Positions 40,105-50,044 are shown, numbered from the stretch's first letter. The stretch is DNA of 64,000 bases from Paraburkholderia heleia NBRC 101817 (GCF_000739775.1 NZ_BBJH01000023.1:1-64000); one strand, 5' to 3'. Notes: generated by a model from the sequence alone, not told the origin. Made by a program: numbers and translations.

Positions 40105-42636
40105 TCATTGCTTCGGCAGCGCGTAGGCAATCACGTAATCGCCGAGCTTCGTGCCGAACGAGCCGTGCCCGCCCGCCGCGATCACGACGAACTGGCGGCC
40201 GTTCACCGCGTACGTCATCGGCGTGGCCTGGCCTCCCGCGGGCAATCGCGCTTGCCAGAGCCGGTTGCCGTTGTTCACGTCGAAGGCGCGCAGATAGTTG
40301 TCCGCCGTCGCGCCGATGAAGATCACGCCGCCCGCCGTCACCATCGGGCCGCCCAGCATCGGCATGCCCGTGCGGAAGGCCACGGGAATCGGCGAGCTGT
40401 CACGCGTCGTGCCGATGCGCTTTTTCCAGACGATCTGGTTGGTCTTCAGGTCGACGACGGAGATATAACCCCATGCCGGCTGCTTGCACGGCAGCCCGAT
40501 CGGCGACATGAACGGATTGAGCGTCACGCCGTAAGGCACGCCATATTGCGGCTGGACACCCGCCTCCGTGCCGCTGCCCTTTGCGCCCGGCTGCGGCTCG
40601 ATCGGATTGCCCACCCCGCGCGGAATGAGCCGCGAAACGAACGGCAGCGCAATGGGGTTCGCCACCGCGATCTGCCGGTCGGTGTCGATGGCGAGGCCGC
40701 CCCACTCGAACATGCCGAGGTTGCCCGGGAAAATGAGCGAGCCTTGCAGCGAAGGCGGCGTGAACGTGCCTTCATAGCGCAACTGGTGGAACATCACGCG
40801 GCAGATGAGCTGGTCGTACATCGTGGCGCCCCACATGTCGGCGTCGGTGAGATTCTTCGTCGGCCGGAACGTGAGCTGCGAGAACGGCTGCGTGGCCGAG
40901 ACGTGGTCGCCAGGCGCCGCGCCCTGCGGCACCGGCATTTCGGGCGCGGGCACGACGAGCGCGCCCGTGCGGCGGTCGAGTACGAACAGGTTGCCCGTCT
41001 TCGCAGGCGCATAGACCACCGGCACGGTCTTGCCGTCCTTGTCGGTGATGTCGGCCAGTGTGGGCTGCGAGGGCTGGTCCATGTCCCACAGGTCGTGGTG
41101 CACCGTCTGGTAGAACCAGGCGAGCTTGCCGGTCGACGCGTGCAGCGCGAGCAGGCCCGTTGCGTAACGCTCGAGGTCGGGCGTGCGGTCGCCGCCCCAG
41201 ATGTCCGGCGTCTTCACGCCCATGGGCAGATAAACGATGTCGAGCTTCGCATCGTAGGCGGCCGGCGCCCACGAGTTCGGCGAATTCCACGTGTAGTGCT
41301 CGCCCGGCCCCGGAATCTTGTTCGGGTCAGCCGCGCCCGGATCGAATACCCACAGCAGTTCACCTGTGCGCACGTCGAAGCCGCGAATCACGCCCGAGGG
41401 CTCGCGGTTCGAGAAGTTGTCTTCCACCGCGCCCGCCACGACGATCACCTTGTTCGTCACGATGGGCGGCGAAGTGGGCTCGTACATGCCCGGCGTCGTG
41501 ACCGGCATGGCGTGCTGGAGATCGAGGTCGCCGTTGTTGCCGAAGCCCGTGCAGCGTTCGCCCGTCAGCGCATCGAGTGCATAGAGGTGGCCATCGTTCA
41601 CGGGCAGCAGGATGCGGCGCATGCACGTACCGTTCGCGGCGGCAGGTGTTGCTGCGGCTACGGGTTCGCTCGCGGGCGCAGCGGCTTGCGTGGCCGATGC
41701 GGGATCACTGGCTGGCGCAGCCGCCTCGGCGCCCGAAGCCGCCGCAGCGGCCGACGCGGCCACGGGCGTCGTTGCCGTCGCTCCCAGGTCCGCCGCCGCG
41801 GCGTTCACGGATGCCGCCGAAAGATCCACGAACGACACGCCCCGGCAGGTCACGTGCTGGAACGAGGGGTCGGCCTGAAGCTTCGGATCGAACTTCCATT
41901 TGAGTTCGCCCGTTTGCGCGTCGAGTGCGAACAGGATCTGGTGCGGCGAGCACAGGTAAAGCAGATCGCCGATCTTGATCGGCGTGACCTCGTTGGTGAT
42001 CTCGACCGGATCGTTGGGGCCTTTCGTGTCGCCGGTGCGGAAGGTCCAGGCCACCTGGAGGTTATGCACGTTCTCGGGCGTGATCTGCTGCAGCGGCGAA
42101 TAGCGCGTGCCTTGCTGGTCGCGTCCATAGGCAGGCCACTCGGACGGCTCGATGCCGTCGACGTTCGGCGCGGGCGTGGCTCTGACCGCCGCGAGCGAGC
42201 CGTTGATCTGCTGCGGGTCGTTGAAATGCGCATAGACGAGCACGCCGCCCCACACGAGCAGCCCGACCACGAGCGAAATCACGCCGAACTGGCGCGGGCG
42301 CTCCAGGTGCCAGCTCATGAACACGAGCAGCCAGATGCCGAACACCACCAGCACGCCCGAGCGCGGCACGAGCGCCCAGAAGTCCGGCCCCGACTCCCAG
42401 AGGCCCCATATCGCCGTACCGATCAGCACGATCGCGTAGAGCACGAACGCAGAGGGGCTCGCGCGCCACAGCAGCCACGCGAAGACGAGCAGCAGCACGC
42501 CCGTCACAACGTAGTACGGCGAGCCGCCAAGCGAAACGAGCCACGCGCCGCCAGCCAGCAGATACACCGCCGTGAGCAATGTGAACAGTACGGAGATGAC
42601 GCCGATGAAGCCCAGCGGTTTCGATAGTCTGGCCAT
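40105..42636 (-). CDS. gcd: Membrane-bound PQQ-dependent glucose dehydrogenase
   Basis: 843 residues. Five N-terminal membrane helices (about 10-140; LGFIGVISVLFTLLTAVYLL, YYVVTGVLLLVFAWLLW) anchor a periplasmic quinoprotein beta-propeller: EWPAYGRDQQGTRYSPLQQI, LYLCSPHQILFALDAQTGEL, PDIWGGDRTPDLERYATG, AWGYISVVDLKTNQIVWKKR. It oxidises glucose to gluconolactone and passes electrons to ubiquinone. An Ala/Pro-rich insertion of about 65 residues follows FVDLSAASVNAAAADLGA. Upstream frame at the 5' end is a porin shadow; ATG at 42636 gives the family start. Confidence 0.93.
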   Translation of the reverse strand: MARLSKPLGFIGVISVLFTLLTAVYLLAGGAWLVSLGGSPYYVVTGVLLLVFAWLLWRASPSAFVLYAIVLIGTAIWGLWESGPDFWALVPRSGVLVVFGIWLLVFMSWHLERPRQFGVISLVVGLLVWGGVLVYAHFNDPQQINGSLAAVRATPAPNVDGIEPSEWPAYGRDQQGTRYSPLQQITPENVHNLQVAWTFRTGDTKGPNDPVEITNEVTPIKIGDLLYLCSPHQILFALDAQTGELKWKFDPKLQADPSFQHVTCRGVSFVDLSAASVNAAAADLGATATTPVAASAAAAASGAEAAAPASDPASATQAAAPASEPVAAATPAAANGTCMRRILLPVNDGHLYALDALTGERCTGFGNNGDLDLQHAMPVTTPGMYEPTSPPIVTNKVIVVAGAVEDNFSNREPSGVIRGFDVRTGELLWVFDPGAADPNKIPGPGEHYTWNSPNSWAPAAYDAKLDIVYLPMGVKTPDIWGGDRTPDLERYATGLLALHASTGKLAWFYQTVHHDLWDMDQPSQPTLADITDKDGKTVPVVYAPAKTGNLFVLDRRTGALVVPAPEMPVPQGAAPGDHVSATQPFSQLTFRPTKNLTDADMWGATMYDQLICRVMFHQLRYEGTFTPPSLQGSLIFPGNLGMFEWGGLAIDTDRQIAVANPIALPFVSRLIPRGVGNPIEPQPGAKGSGTEAGVQPQYGVPYGVTLNPFMSPIGLPCKQPAWGYISVVDLKTNQIVWKKRIGTTRDSSPIPVAFRTGMPMLGGPMVTAGGVIFIGATADNYLRAFDVNNGNRLWQARLPAGGQATPMTYAVNGRQFVVIAAGGHGSFGTKLGDYVIAYALPKQ

Positions 42637-42689
42637 GATCTCAACCTTCCTCGAAGAATGCCGTCTGCGATGGCGAAAAAAACGTGGCG

Positions 42690-43793
42690 TCAGAACACGT
42701 GCATCATCCCGACGTAGGCGCCCGTTTGCGATTGACCAGCCATGGGGCTGGTCGGCGTGCTCGAGTCGCGCGGCGTGGCGAACACGGAGAACGTACCGTC
42801 CTTGCTGTTGTCCACATAAGCGACCGTGCCGTACAGGAACGTGCGCGCACTCAGGTTGTACGTCGCGCCGAGCGCGTAAAGCATGGCGTGGCTCGCGGGG
42901 TCGTGCGAGGCGTCGCCACCGCCCTCGCCCACGTGAATATAGAAACCCGCGGCGGTCACCGCCCACTTCGGTGTGGCCTCGTAGGTCGCGCCCAGCCAGT
43001 AGTGGTCGGCGGTATCGGAGATGCCGGGCGGCGAATCGGGTGCGGAGTAATGCGTGTACGCAGCCTGGATCTTGAACTTGTGCACGCGCAGGTTGCCGCC
43101 CACGAAATATTCGCGCGAGGCCGTGAAGATGTTGGAAAAGCGCCCGCTCGAATCGCGCAGTTCGTCGTAGATGCCGCGCAAATCGAAAAGCGGCGAATGA
43201 TACGAGAGCATGATGCCGTCCGAGCGGCCGAACTCGCCTTCGGCGCCGGCGTTGAAGTTGCCTGGCTGGTTGCCGAACGAATACTGGCCCTGCACGTCGA
43301 GGCCGTTCCACACCGGGCTGTGATATTCGACGTTGTTGCTCGTTTGCTGCCAGTTGCGCCCACGCACGAGCGAGGCCGACGACACCGCCTGCTGCACGAA
43401 CGGATCGAATGCCCACACACCGTCGCTGTCGATGAAGAGATTACGGCCGGCTTGCAGTTGCCCCCATGTGTCGTTCTTCAAACCCACGTACGCGCGGCGC
43501 GACCAGAGCCGGCCGCCGCCCGTGGTGCCGTTCATGATCTGCACGGCGGTTTCGAGGTTGAAGATCGCGGCGCTGCCGCCGCCCAGGTCCTCGGTGCCTT
43601 TGAGGCCGAACATGCTGGTGCCCCAGTCGCCACCTTCGGCGCTCCAGCGGGTCGAACTGCCGCCGTTACCGTTCGCGATGTGATTGAGGTATTCGATGCC
43701 GCCATCCACGCGGCCATACATCGTGACACTCGATTGTGCGCTCACGGCCGAACTGGCGGCGAGCAGCACCACTGCGCCCAGCGTCGTTTTCAC
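42690..43793 (-). CDS. Gram-negative porin (OmpC-like)
   Basis: 367 residues from GTG at 43793: VKTTLGAVVLLAASSAVSAQ is the signal peptide, then SSVTMYGRVDGGIEYLNH. Porin signatures: SMFGLKGTEDLGGGSAAIFN, AYVGLKNDTWGQLQAGRNLF, C-terminal GAYVGMMHVF. It lies 53 bases before gcd on the same strand and could be cotranscribed with it, perhaps supplying sugar to the periplasmic enzyme (inference). Confidence 0.92.
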   Translation of the reverse strand: MKTTLGAVVLLAASSAVSAQSSVTMYGRVDGGIEYLNHIANGNGGSSTRWSAEGGDWGTSMFGLKGTEDLGGGSAAIFNLETAVQIMNGTTGGGRLWSRRAYVGLKNDTWGQLQAGRNLFIDSDGVWAFDPFVQQAVSSASLVRGRNWQQTSNNVEYHSPVWNGLDVQGQYSFGNQPGNFNAGAEGEFGRSDGIMLSYHSPLFDLRGIYDELRDSSGRFSNIFTASREYFVGGNLRVHKFKIQAAYTHYSAPDSPPGISDTADHYWLGATYEATPKWAVTAAGFYIHVGEGGGDASHDPASHAMLYALGATYNLSARTFLYGTVAYVDNSKDGTFSVFATPRDSSTPTSPMAGQSQTGAYVGMMHVF

Positions 43794-44083
43794 TATGGCT
43801 CCCTCGTGGAGTCTTCTTTCCTGGTCCGGTCCATGCCGGGGCGGATCGCGTGGTTGAACGTGCGGACCAGCCGGCGTCCCAGGTCTCACGCCGGCCGCAT
43901 CGCGCACCAAAAAGCATAGCGCGTGGTGAGAAAAGCCGTATTTTGGCTGGTCGGCAAACGACGTACAGAGTTGCACCGGCGCGACGGCGCCGGTGGCGTC
44001 GCGCATATTGCGTGCCGAGCCGCGCCGCGCCATGCGCGGCGCATCGCGCAGGCGTTCGATCCGGCGGCGTAAGGTGACCGACG

Positions 44084-44818
44084 CTAGCGCGCGTCGTGCC
44101 GCGAATCTGCCTTGCCGCCGAGCTTTGCGGCGTCGCCGCCCTGCGCCGGCTGCCGATGGTTGGCGCGCACAGCGTGAAAAACCGGCAAACGCCAGCCGAA
44201 ATAGAGCGAGGCCAGCCGCAATGCCACGCAGGAAATCACGGCCACCCAGGGCGTCCAGAACGCCGACCAGCCCACATACGTGAGCCCCACCTGCACGCAG
44301 GCCCCGAGCAGTGCGGCCGAAGCATAGATCTCGCGCTCGAGAATGGCGGGCACGCGCGAGAGCAGCACGTCGCGCATCACGCCGCCTCCCACCGCGCTCA
44401 CGATGCCGAGGATGATGGCCGGCTCCGCGCTCTGGCTATATGCGAGCGCCTTCTGCGCACCCGCCGCCGCAAAGAGTCCAAGACCGATCGCATCGAACAG
44501 CAGCACGGGATGACGCAGCCGCCGCACCTGCGGATACGCCGCAATGGTCAGTCCCGTAGCCAGCAGCGTGACCGCGAGATAGGCCCAGTTCGCGAGCCCG
44601 GCGGGCGGCACCGCGCCGATGCACAGATCGCGGATGATGCCGCCGCCGCACGCCACCATGAAGCTCACGACGACGATGCCGAACAGATCGAGCCGCCGCT
44701 GCCGCGCGGCCACGGCGCCGGAGATCGCGAAGGCGAACGTGCCGATCAGGTCGAGTGCCGTATAGGCCGCGTGAGCGTTGAGATGCGCGCCCACGTGGGC
44801 CCCGAGTGCCCCGCTCAC
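44084..44818 (-). CDS. TRIC/UPF0126 family membrane protein
   Basis: 244 residues from GTG at 44818, overlapping the stop of the upstream remnant (GTGA). Two repeated modules of three membrane helices: LDLIGTFAFAISGAVAARQR with ACGGGIIRDLCIGAVPPAG, then FDAIGLGLFAAAGAQKALAY with AVGGGVMRDVLLSRVPAILE. The paired GGG-x-RD motifs define the family; bacterial members have been structurally described as trimeric cation channels. No operon partner explains its role here. Confidence 0.88.
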   Translation of the reverse strand: MSGALGAHVGAHLNAHAAYTALDLIGTFAFAISGAVAARQRRLDLFGIVVVSFMVACGGGIIRDLCIGAVPPAGLANWAYLAVTLLATGLTIAAYPQVRRLRHPVLLFDAIGLGLFAAAGAQKALAYSQSAEPAIILGIVSAVGGGVMRDVLLSRVPAILEREIYASAALLGACVQVGLTYVGWSAFWTPWVAVISCVALRLASLYFGWRLPVFHAVRANHRQPAQGGDAAKLGGKADSRHDAR

Positions 44819-45030
44819 GCCGCCTCGCTTGCGCGGCCAAGCCACGCGGCGGCCGCGCACAGCATCGCTTCGAGGCCGGCGCGCAAGGTGGGGTCGAGCA
44901 CTGGCGCGAGCGCCGCCGTGCGCTCCTGCGTCGAGAGTTCAGGATGCTGGTGCAGATGCTTGTAGAGCGCTTCGAATTCAGGCAACAGCGCGTCGATGGC
45001 GGGTGCCGCGGTTTCGACCAGATTCGGCAT
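44815..45030 (-). pseudogene. M20 peptidase/amidohydrolase remnant
   Basis: 71 residues. The first half (FEALYKHLHQHPELSTQERT) is the typical N-terminus of M20 aminoacylase-type hydrolases of about 430 residues. The second half (APVLDPTLRAGLEAMLCAAA then AWL) resembles the very end of such enzymes. All metal-binding parts are missing, so an in-frame deletion of over 1 kb is likely. It is still open and coupled to the TRIC gene. Confidence 0.7.
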
Positions 45031-45086
45031 GGACGACTCCCTCATGCGTATTTCATTGTGCAATGTGCGGCGTGCGCGACGCGATC

Positions 45087-45515
45087 TCAAACACCGTCGA
45101 TCAGGCTCTGCGCAAGCTTGGCGAGCAACAGGTCGAGCGTCTTGCGCTCGTGTTCGGTGAGCACGGCGGCGAGTTCGGATTCGAGCTTCGAGCCGGCTTT
45201 TTCGGAGGCATTCGCCACCTTCGCGCCCTCGGGCGTGACGCGCAGCACGACGCTGCGCCGGTCCTGCGCATGCGTGCCGCGGCCAATCAGGCCACGCGAT
45301 TCGAGTTCGCCGAGCGTTTTGGAAAGCAGCGTTTTTTCGATGAGCGCGCGCTGCGATACGGCCTTGGGCGTGATGCCCGGCTCGGCGCGGATGATGCGCA
45401 GCACGCGCATGGCACGCACGTCGAGATCCCAGCGCTCGCGATAGACCGCGTTGGCGCGCTCCATCAGCAGCGCGCTCGTTTGATCGAGCCTGAAGGTGAG
45501 GAAATCTGAATACAA
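45087..45515 (-). CDS. MarR family transcriptional regulator
   Basis: 142 residues from TTG at 45515, with GGGAG seven bases upstream. Winged helix: MRVLRIIRAEPGITPKAVSQ, KTLLSKTLGELESRGLIGRG and the wing AQDRRSVVLRVTPEGAKV. Long helices at both ends dimerise. It lies ahead of the M20 remnant and TRIC gene on the same strand, and is likely to control them or the former peptidase. Confidence 0.88.
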   Translation of the reverse strand: MYSDFLTFRLDQTSALLMERANAVYRERWDLDVRAMRVLRIIRAEPGITPKAVSQRALIEKTLLSKTLGELESRGLIGRGTHAQDRRSVVLRVTPEGAKVANASEKAGSKLESELAAVLTEHERKTLDLLLAKLAQSLIDGV

Positions 45516-45716
45516 ATGCGTGCTCCCATCCGTACGCTAGCTGGACGCCAGTATAGCCAAATAGTTGAAGATTTCAACTATATGGATTCGGCGGAAGCAC
45601 GATTGAGCGGGCGCAGTTGTGACAACGCGGCGGGCTCCCGTTTTCGGGAAAGCCCGCCGCGCAGGAGGAAGCGTCCGGCGGGGACAGGTGCCCGCCGGAG
45701 TCATCGCCGAATCGAC

Positions 45717-46877
45717 TTAGAATGCGTGACGCATGCCCACCGTCACGGCGACCTGCGTATCGGTCGACGAAGGCGAGAGCGTGTTGATCATGGCGTGCGA
45801 AAGCACGGAGCCTTGCGGTGCGCCGTGCACGTTCTGGTACACGCCTTCGAGGTAGAAGTCGGTGCGCTTGCTGATCGCGTAGTCCGTTTGCAGCATGGCC
45901 GTGTTCCAGCCCGGGTTCGTGCCGTTGTAGGCGCCGTGCGTGTACGTGTACGCACCCGAAACGCTCCATGCCGGCGTGAGCGCGTATTTCACGTTCGCTT
46001 CGAAGTTGTCGAGACGCAGCGAACCGGCGAGCGAGCCGGCGGAGTTGTCGTTCGCGCCGAGATAGGTGCCCGTGCCGAACGAGTAGACGCCTGCGGCGTT
46101 GTCGATCTGAGAATGGCTCCAGACCAGACCCACCGTGGCCGGACCGTACGTGTAGTTGCCGCCGAGCGACCAGACGCGTTGGCGCTCCGCCAGGAAGTTC
46201 GCGCTGGTGTCGCCGGAAGTGACCGCGCCGCTGCCGTTGCCCGCGTTGTTGAACTGCAGGTAGCCGGCCGCGAGGTTCAGCGGACCCTGGCTATACGAAA
46301 CGGCGAAACCGTACGAGCGGTTGTTGGCGAAGTCGCCGGCCTTGTTGCTGAACGAGTACATCGTCTCGAACGTCACGCCGTACAAGGTCGGGCTCGCGTA
46401 CTTGACAGAGTTGTTGACGACCACCGAATTCGCGGCGAGGTTGTCGTTCTCGAACGGGTGGGCCGCGAGGTTGCCGCCCCACGTGTTGAATTCCGCCGTG
46501 AGCGGGCCTACGAGGTCGTTCATCACGTCGAACTGGCGGCCGAACGTGAGCGTGCCGTACGGATCGCTTTGCAGGCCCACCCACGCCTGCGAACCGAAGC
46601 CGAGACCCGAGAACGCCTGTGCGCCGTTGTTGAGCAGGAAGCCTTGCTCGAGCTTGAAGATCGCGTGCAGACCGCCGCCCAGGTCCTCCGAACCCTTGAG
46701 CCCGAACACCGTGTTCTGCGTGGAACTACTGTTCATCTGCCAGTTGCTGTGGCCGAACTGGTTGTTCGTGTAGACGATACCGGTATCGATCAGACCGTAG
46801 AGGGTCACGCTGCTTTGCGCGTGCGCGGAAATAGCAAAGGCGCTCAGGAGTGCCGCGGCGAGTAGCGATTTTTTCAT
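45717..46877 (-). CDS. Gram-negative porin (OmpC-like)
   Basis: 386 residues. MKKSLLAAALLSAFAISAHA is the signal peptide, followed by QSSVTLYGLIDTGIVYTNN. LKGSEDLGGGLHAIFKLEQG and SQAWVGLQSDPYGTLTFGRQ are typical, and the protein ends in VGMRHAF with terminal Phe. Strongly standard Burkholderia porin; substrate cannot be inferred. Confidence 0.94.
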   Translation of the reverse strand: MKKSLLAAALLSAFAISAHAQSSVTLYGLIDTGIVYTNNQFGHSNWQMNSSSTQNTVFGLKGSEDLGGGLHAIFKLEQGFLLNNGAQAFSGLGFGSQAWVGLQSDPYGTLTFGRQFDVMNDLVGPLTAEFNTWGGNLAAHPFENDNLAANSVVVNNSVKYASPTLYGVTFETMYSFSNKAGDFANNRSYGFAVSYSQGPLNLAAGYLQFNNAGNGSGAVTSGDTSANFLAERQRVWSLGGNYTYGPATVGLVWSHSQIDNAAGVYSFGTGTYLGANDNSAGSLAGSLRLDNFEANVKYALTPAWSVSGAYTYTHGAYNGTNPGWNTAMLQTDYAISKRTDFYLEGVYQNVHGAPQGSVLSHAMINTLSPSSTDTQVAVTVGMRHAF

Positions 46878-47365
46878 GTTTTCAAGCTCCGGATTGGGCG
46901 GTGGGTTAATGCATCGAAATCAGGCAGCCGGCACCATCGACGTGCAGTCACGTATGCGTCCATTCCACTTCGGTGCAGATTCAGAAGCAAAAAACTATTC
47001 GCCGATGATTATTGCGAATCATGCAATTCATCGGTGTTGAAAATGCAACGACAAAATGGAAATCGTGTGGCGAGCGCGGTGCGAATCGAACACCCGCATC
47101 ATAGGGTGTCGAAAATAAAAATGGTGTCGAAATTCGAACGACGTGGCGTCGATGGCACAACCGCGCCCGGCAAGGCTCGACGTGCGCCGAGGAATGTGCG
47201 GGGCGTGAATGTCTCCGGATAAATTACATAATGCTTTCGATGTAACGTATTAAATCCGGCGAGAATGGCCGATTATCCGCATCGAGAATCCCGGGAGTAA
47301 TCGGCCGTCGGAGCGTGTTGATTGTTCTTCTAATGCGCTCTCTCTTTTGGCTTGACGTGATTCGT
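46878..47365. other. Intergenic region upstream of the porin
   Basis: 488 bases, AT-richer than the genes. It must hold the porin promoter. Short open frames lack any protein-like character. Nothing else is supported. Confidence 0.5.
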
Positions 47366-48100
47366 TCAGGCGGCCGGCGCAACCGATGCGCCCGCTATTG
47401 CGTGGCGCTCCAATGCCTCTGCGACGAATCCCGATGCCTTCATCGTTTCGATAAACGCGCCAAGCGCTTCGGCGGCCTGCGGACCGCGGCGCTTCGCGAC
47501 GCCCATGGCCTGGCGAATCACCATGAAGCGTTCGTCGAGCAGACGCAAGCCGCCGGCCTTCGCGGCGTCGGCCTCGAGTTGCTGTTTCACGCCCGCGGCC
47601 ACTTCGAGCTGTTGTTCGAGGAAGGTCCGCACGACGGCAGGCGAAGTCGGTGCGCGCACGATTTCCGCATGCTTCAATTCCCGCGTGAGAAAGAGGTCGT
47701 AAGCACTGCCCTTGCCAACGGCCACGCGGTTATGCGGTTGATCGACGTCGGCATGGGTGCGCACCGGCGAATCGTTGCGAACCAGATAGAAGCCTTCGAT
47801 CAACACATAAGGCGCGGTGAACGCGATCGTCTCGCCGCGCTTTGGATCGATGGCAAAGAAGCCGAAGTCCGCACGTTCATCGCTCACGGCTTCGACCGAC
47901 TTGCCCGCTGTGTCGAATACGACAAGTTCGAGCGGCACACTCAAATGCTGCGCGAAAGCGCGCGCGAGATCGACGGAAACGCCAAACGGTTCGCCCGACG
48001 CTACATCGCGATTCGCGAGTATCGGATTGCCGAGATTGATGGAGGCGCGCAACGTGCCCGTGGGCGCGAAGGCTTTGACGATAGCGGGTTCGATGTTCAT
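47366..48100 (-). CDS. Family 3 solute-binding-like protein without signal peptide
   Basis: 244 residues. It follows the SBP_bac_3 pattern: LRASINLGNPILANRD, GVSVDLARAFAQHLSVPLEL, ERADFGFFAIDPKRGETIAF and TAPYVLIEGFYLVRNDSPV. The N-terminus (MNIEPAIVKAFAPTGT) has no secretion signal, so it may be cytoplasmic or have lost its leader. It follows benD by 96 bases on the same strand. No permease or ATPase genes are near. A link to aromatic-acid use is unproven. Confidence 0.8.
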   Translation of the reverse strand: MNIEPAIVKAFAPTGTLRASINLGNPILANRDVASGEPFGVSVDLARAFAQHLSVPLELVVFDTAGKSVEAVSDERADFGFFAIDPKRGETIAFTAPYVLIEGFYLVRNDSPVRTHADVDQPHNRVAVGKGSAYDLFLTRELKHAEIVRAPTSPAVVRTFLEQQLEVAAGVKQQLEADAAKAGGLRLLDERFMVIRQAMGVAKRRGPQAAEALGAFIETMKASGFVAEALERHAIAGASVAPAA

Positions 48101-48196
48101 GGGGAGCGCGGGGGCGGGAATCGGGCGCTTTCGAGCATATCACCTCGCCCGCCTGCGCGCGCCCACTGTCACCATGCGTTCATGCGTCGATGGCGC

Positions 48197-48973
48197 TCAG
48201 CCCGTATCGCCGCCGGCGACGGGCAAGATCGAGCCGGTGATATAGCTCGCCTCGTCCGAAGCAAGAAACAGGATCGGTGCGACCTGCTCTTCGAGACTGC
48301 CGTAGCGCTTGAAGAAGGTCGATTCGGTGACCTGCCGCACCGCTTCGCCCATCCAGGCCTTTTCCTGCTCGCTGTCGCCGGCGGCATTGCGCGGAACGCG
48401 GCGCGGCGGCGCTTCGGTGCCGCCCGGCGCCGTGGCGACCACGCGGATATTGTGCTCCGCGTATTCCATGGCCAGCGATTGCGTCAGCGCATTCACGCCG
48501 CCCTTCGCCGCCGAATACGGCACGCGGCGAATACCGCGCGTGGCGTTCGACGACACGTTCACGATGGTTCCGCGCCCGCGCTCGAGCAAATGCGGCAGCA
48601 CGGCATGGCACGTATATAGCGTGGGCATGAGCGAGCGGCGAATTTCGGCATCGATCTGCGCCGGCTCGAATTGCGCGAACGGACGCATGCGGATGGCCCC
48701 GCCCACCCCGTTGACGAGAATGTCGATGCCACCGAACTTCTGCGCGGCGAAATCCATTGCCGCCTTCGCGCCTTCATACGTTTCGAGGTCGGCGACGAAT
48801 CCCGCCGTCTGCGCGCCCTGCGCCTCGGCCGCGACTTCGGCGACGAAATCCGCGCGATCGACGAACACCACCTTGCCGCCTTCGGCCGCCGCGCGCAGCG
48901 CCACGCCGCGGCCGATTCCCTGCGCCGCACCGGTGACGACGACGACTTTGCCTGCGAATCGTTGCATGATCAT
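48197..48973 (-). CDS. benD: Benzoate dihydrodiol dehydrogenase (SDR)
   Basis: 258 residues. It oxidises and decarboxylates the cis-diol of benzoate to catechol with NAD. Cofactor motif VTGAAQGIGRGVA (about 11-23), NGVGGAIRM, and catalytic YSAAKGG. C-terminal ASDEASYITGSILPVAGGDT is typical of SDRs. Its ATG overlaps the benC stop (ATGA). A start two codons on (48967) is equally possible. Confidence 0.93.
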   Translation of the reverse strand: MIMQRFAGKVVVVTGAAQGIGRGVALRAAAEGGKVVFVDRADFVAEVAAEAQGAQTAGFVADLETYEGAKAAMDFAAQKFGGIDILVNGVGGAIRMRPFAQFEPAQIDAEIRRSLMPTLYTCHAVLPHLLERGRGTIVNVSSNATRGIRRVPYSAAKGGVNALTQSLAMEYAEHNIRVVATAPGGTEAPPRRVPRNAAGDSEQEKAWMGEAVRQVTESTFFKRYGSLEEQVAPILFLASDEASYITGSILPVAGGDTG

Positions 48974-49992
48974 GCCGCCTTCGGGACTGCGTTGGGGGTG
49001 AATTTCTCGTAGTGGAAGCTGTAGGGCTTTACGCCTTCGTCGTCGAAATACTTGCGCACGGCGTCCACCATCGGCGGCGGACCGCACAGATATACGTCGA
49101 CGTCGCCATCGTTCAAGGCGTCGGCGGGAATATGCTGCGTGACCCAGCCTTTTCGCGGGTGCTTCGAATCCGCATCGGCGATAACGGTAGCGAAACTGAA
49201 GTTCGGCAGCTTCGCCGCGTATGCTTCGATGGCTTCGACGAGCACAAGGTCGAGGTCGCGCGTCACGCCGTAAATGAGGTGCACCTTCTGCTGAGCATTG
49301 GTGCGCGCGAGCACCTCCAGCATCGAGAGGAACGGCGCGAGCCCCGTTCCTCCTGCGAGGAACAGCAGAGGCCGCCGTACGTCACGCAGATAGAAGCTGC
49401 CGAGCGGCCCTGTCAAATCGAGCTTCGTGCCCGGTTGTGCCGCTTCGAGCCAGGTGCTCATCACGCCGCCCGGAATTTTCTTGATCAGGAAGCTGATTTT
49501 CGATTCGCCCGGTGCGGAAGAGAAGGAATACGAACGATGCTGGCCGCTTCCCGGCACGTCGATGTTGACGTACTGGCCCGGCAGGAACACGGGGCCCGTC
49601 GTATCGACGTCCAGTTCGAGCACGACCGCCGCGTCGTTGTGCTGCTCGACCTTCGCCACCGTGGCCGCAAACCTGCTCTGCCCGGTTTTGCACACCGTGG
49701 AAGACGCGGGAATCGCGATCACGCAATCGCTTTCCGGCACCATCTGGCAGGTGAGCACGAGACCGCTTTCCTTTTCGTCTTCGCTCAGCGCGTCTTCGAT
49801 ATAGTCCTCGCCCAGGTCGTAGCTGCCGCTTTCCGCGCGGCACTTGCAGGTGCCGCACACGCCGTCCGAGCAATCCATCGGCAGGTTGATGCGCGCGCGA
49901 AAGGCTGCATCGAGAACCTTCTCGCCCGCCTTGCATTCGATGAAGCGCGTGACACCGTCTTCGAAATTCAGTGCAATCTTGTAGCTGGACAT
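48970..49992 (-). CDS. benC: Benzoate 1,2-dioxygenase reductase
   Basis: 340 residues (family about 340). N-terminal [2Fe-2S] ferredoxin with CSDGVCGTCKC and a fourth Cys in LTCQMVPESD. It is followed by the FAD domain (GQHRSYSFSSAPGESKISFL) and the NAD domain (LLFLAGGTGLAPFLSMLEVL). It passes electrons from NADH to the BenAB oxygenase. Confidence 0.95.
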   Translation of the reverse strand: MSSYKIALNFEDGVTRFIECKAGEKVLDAAFRARINLPMDCSDGVCGTCKCRAESGSYDLGEDYIEDALSEDEKESGLVLTCQMVPESDCVIAIPASSTVCKTGQSRFAATVAKVEQHNDAAVVLELDVDTTGPVFLPGQYVNIDVPGSGQHRSYSFSSAPGESKISFLIKKIPGGVMSTWLEAAQPGTKLDLTGPLGSFYLRDVRRPLLFLAGGTGLAPFLSMLEVLARTNAQQKVHLIYGVTRDLDLVLVEAIEAYAAKLPNFSFATVIADADSKHPRKGWVTQHIPADALNDGDVDVYLCGPPPMVDAVRKYFDDEGVKPYSFHYEKFTPNAVPKAA

Positions 49993-50044
49993 GGTGTCTC
50001 CTTCTATCCCATGTTGAAACTTGAGTTCGATGTCAAACGTGATT

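Noticed and set aside
40108..42627. 839-codon plus-strand frame opposite gcd
   Set aside because: Composition artefact; Arg/His-rich with no recognisable domain, while the minus strand encodes Gcd.
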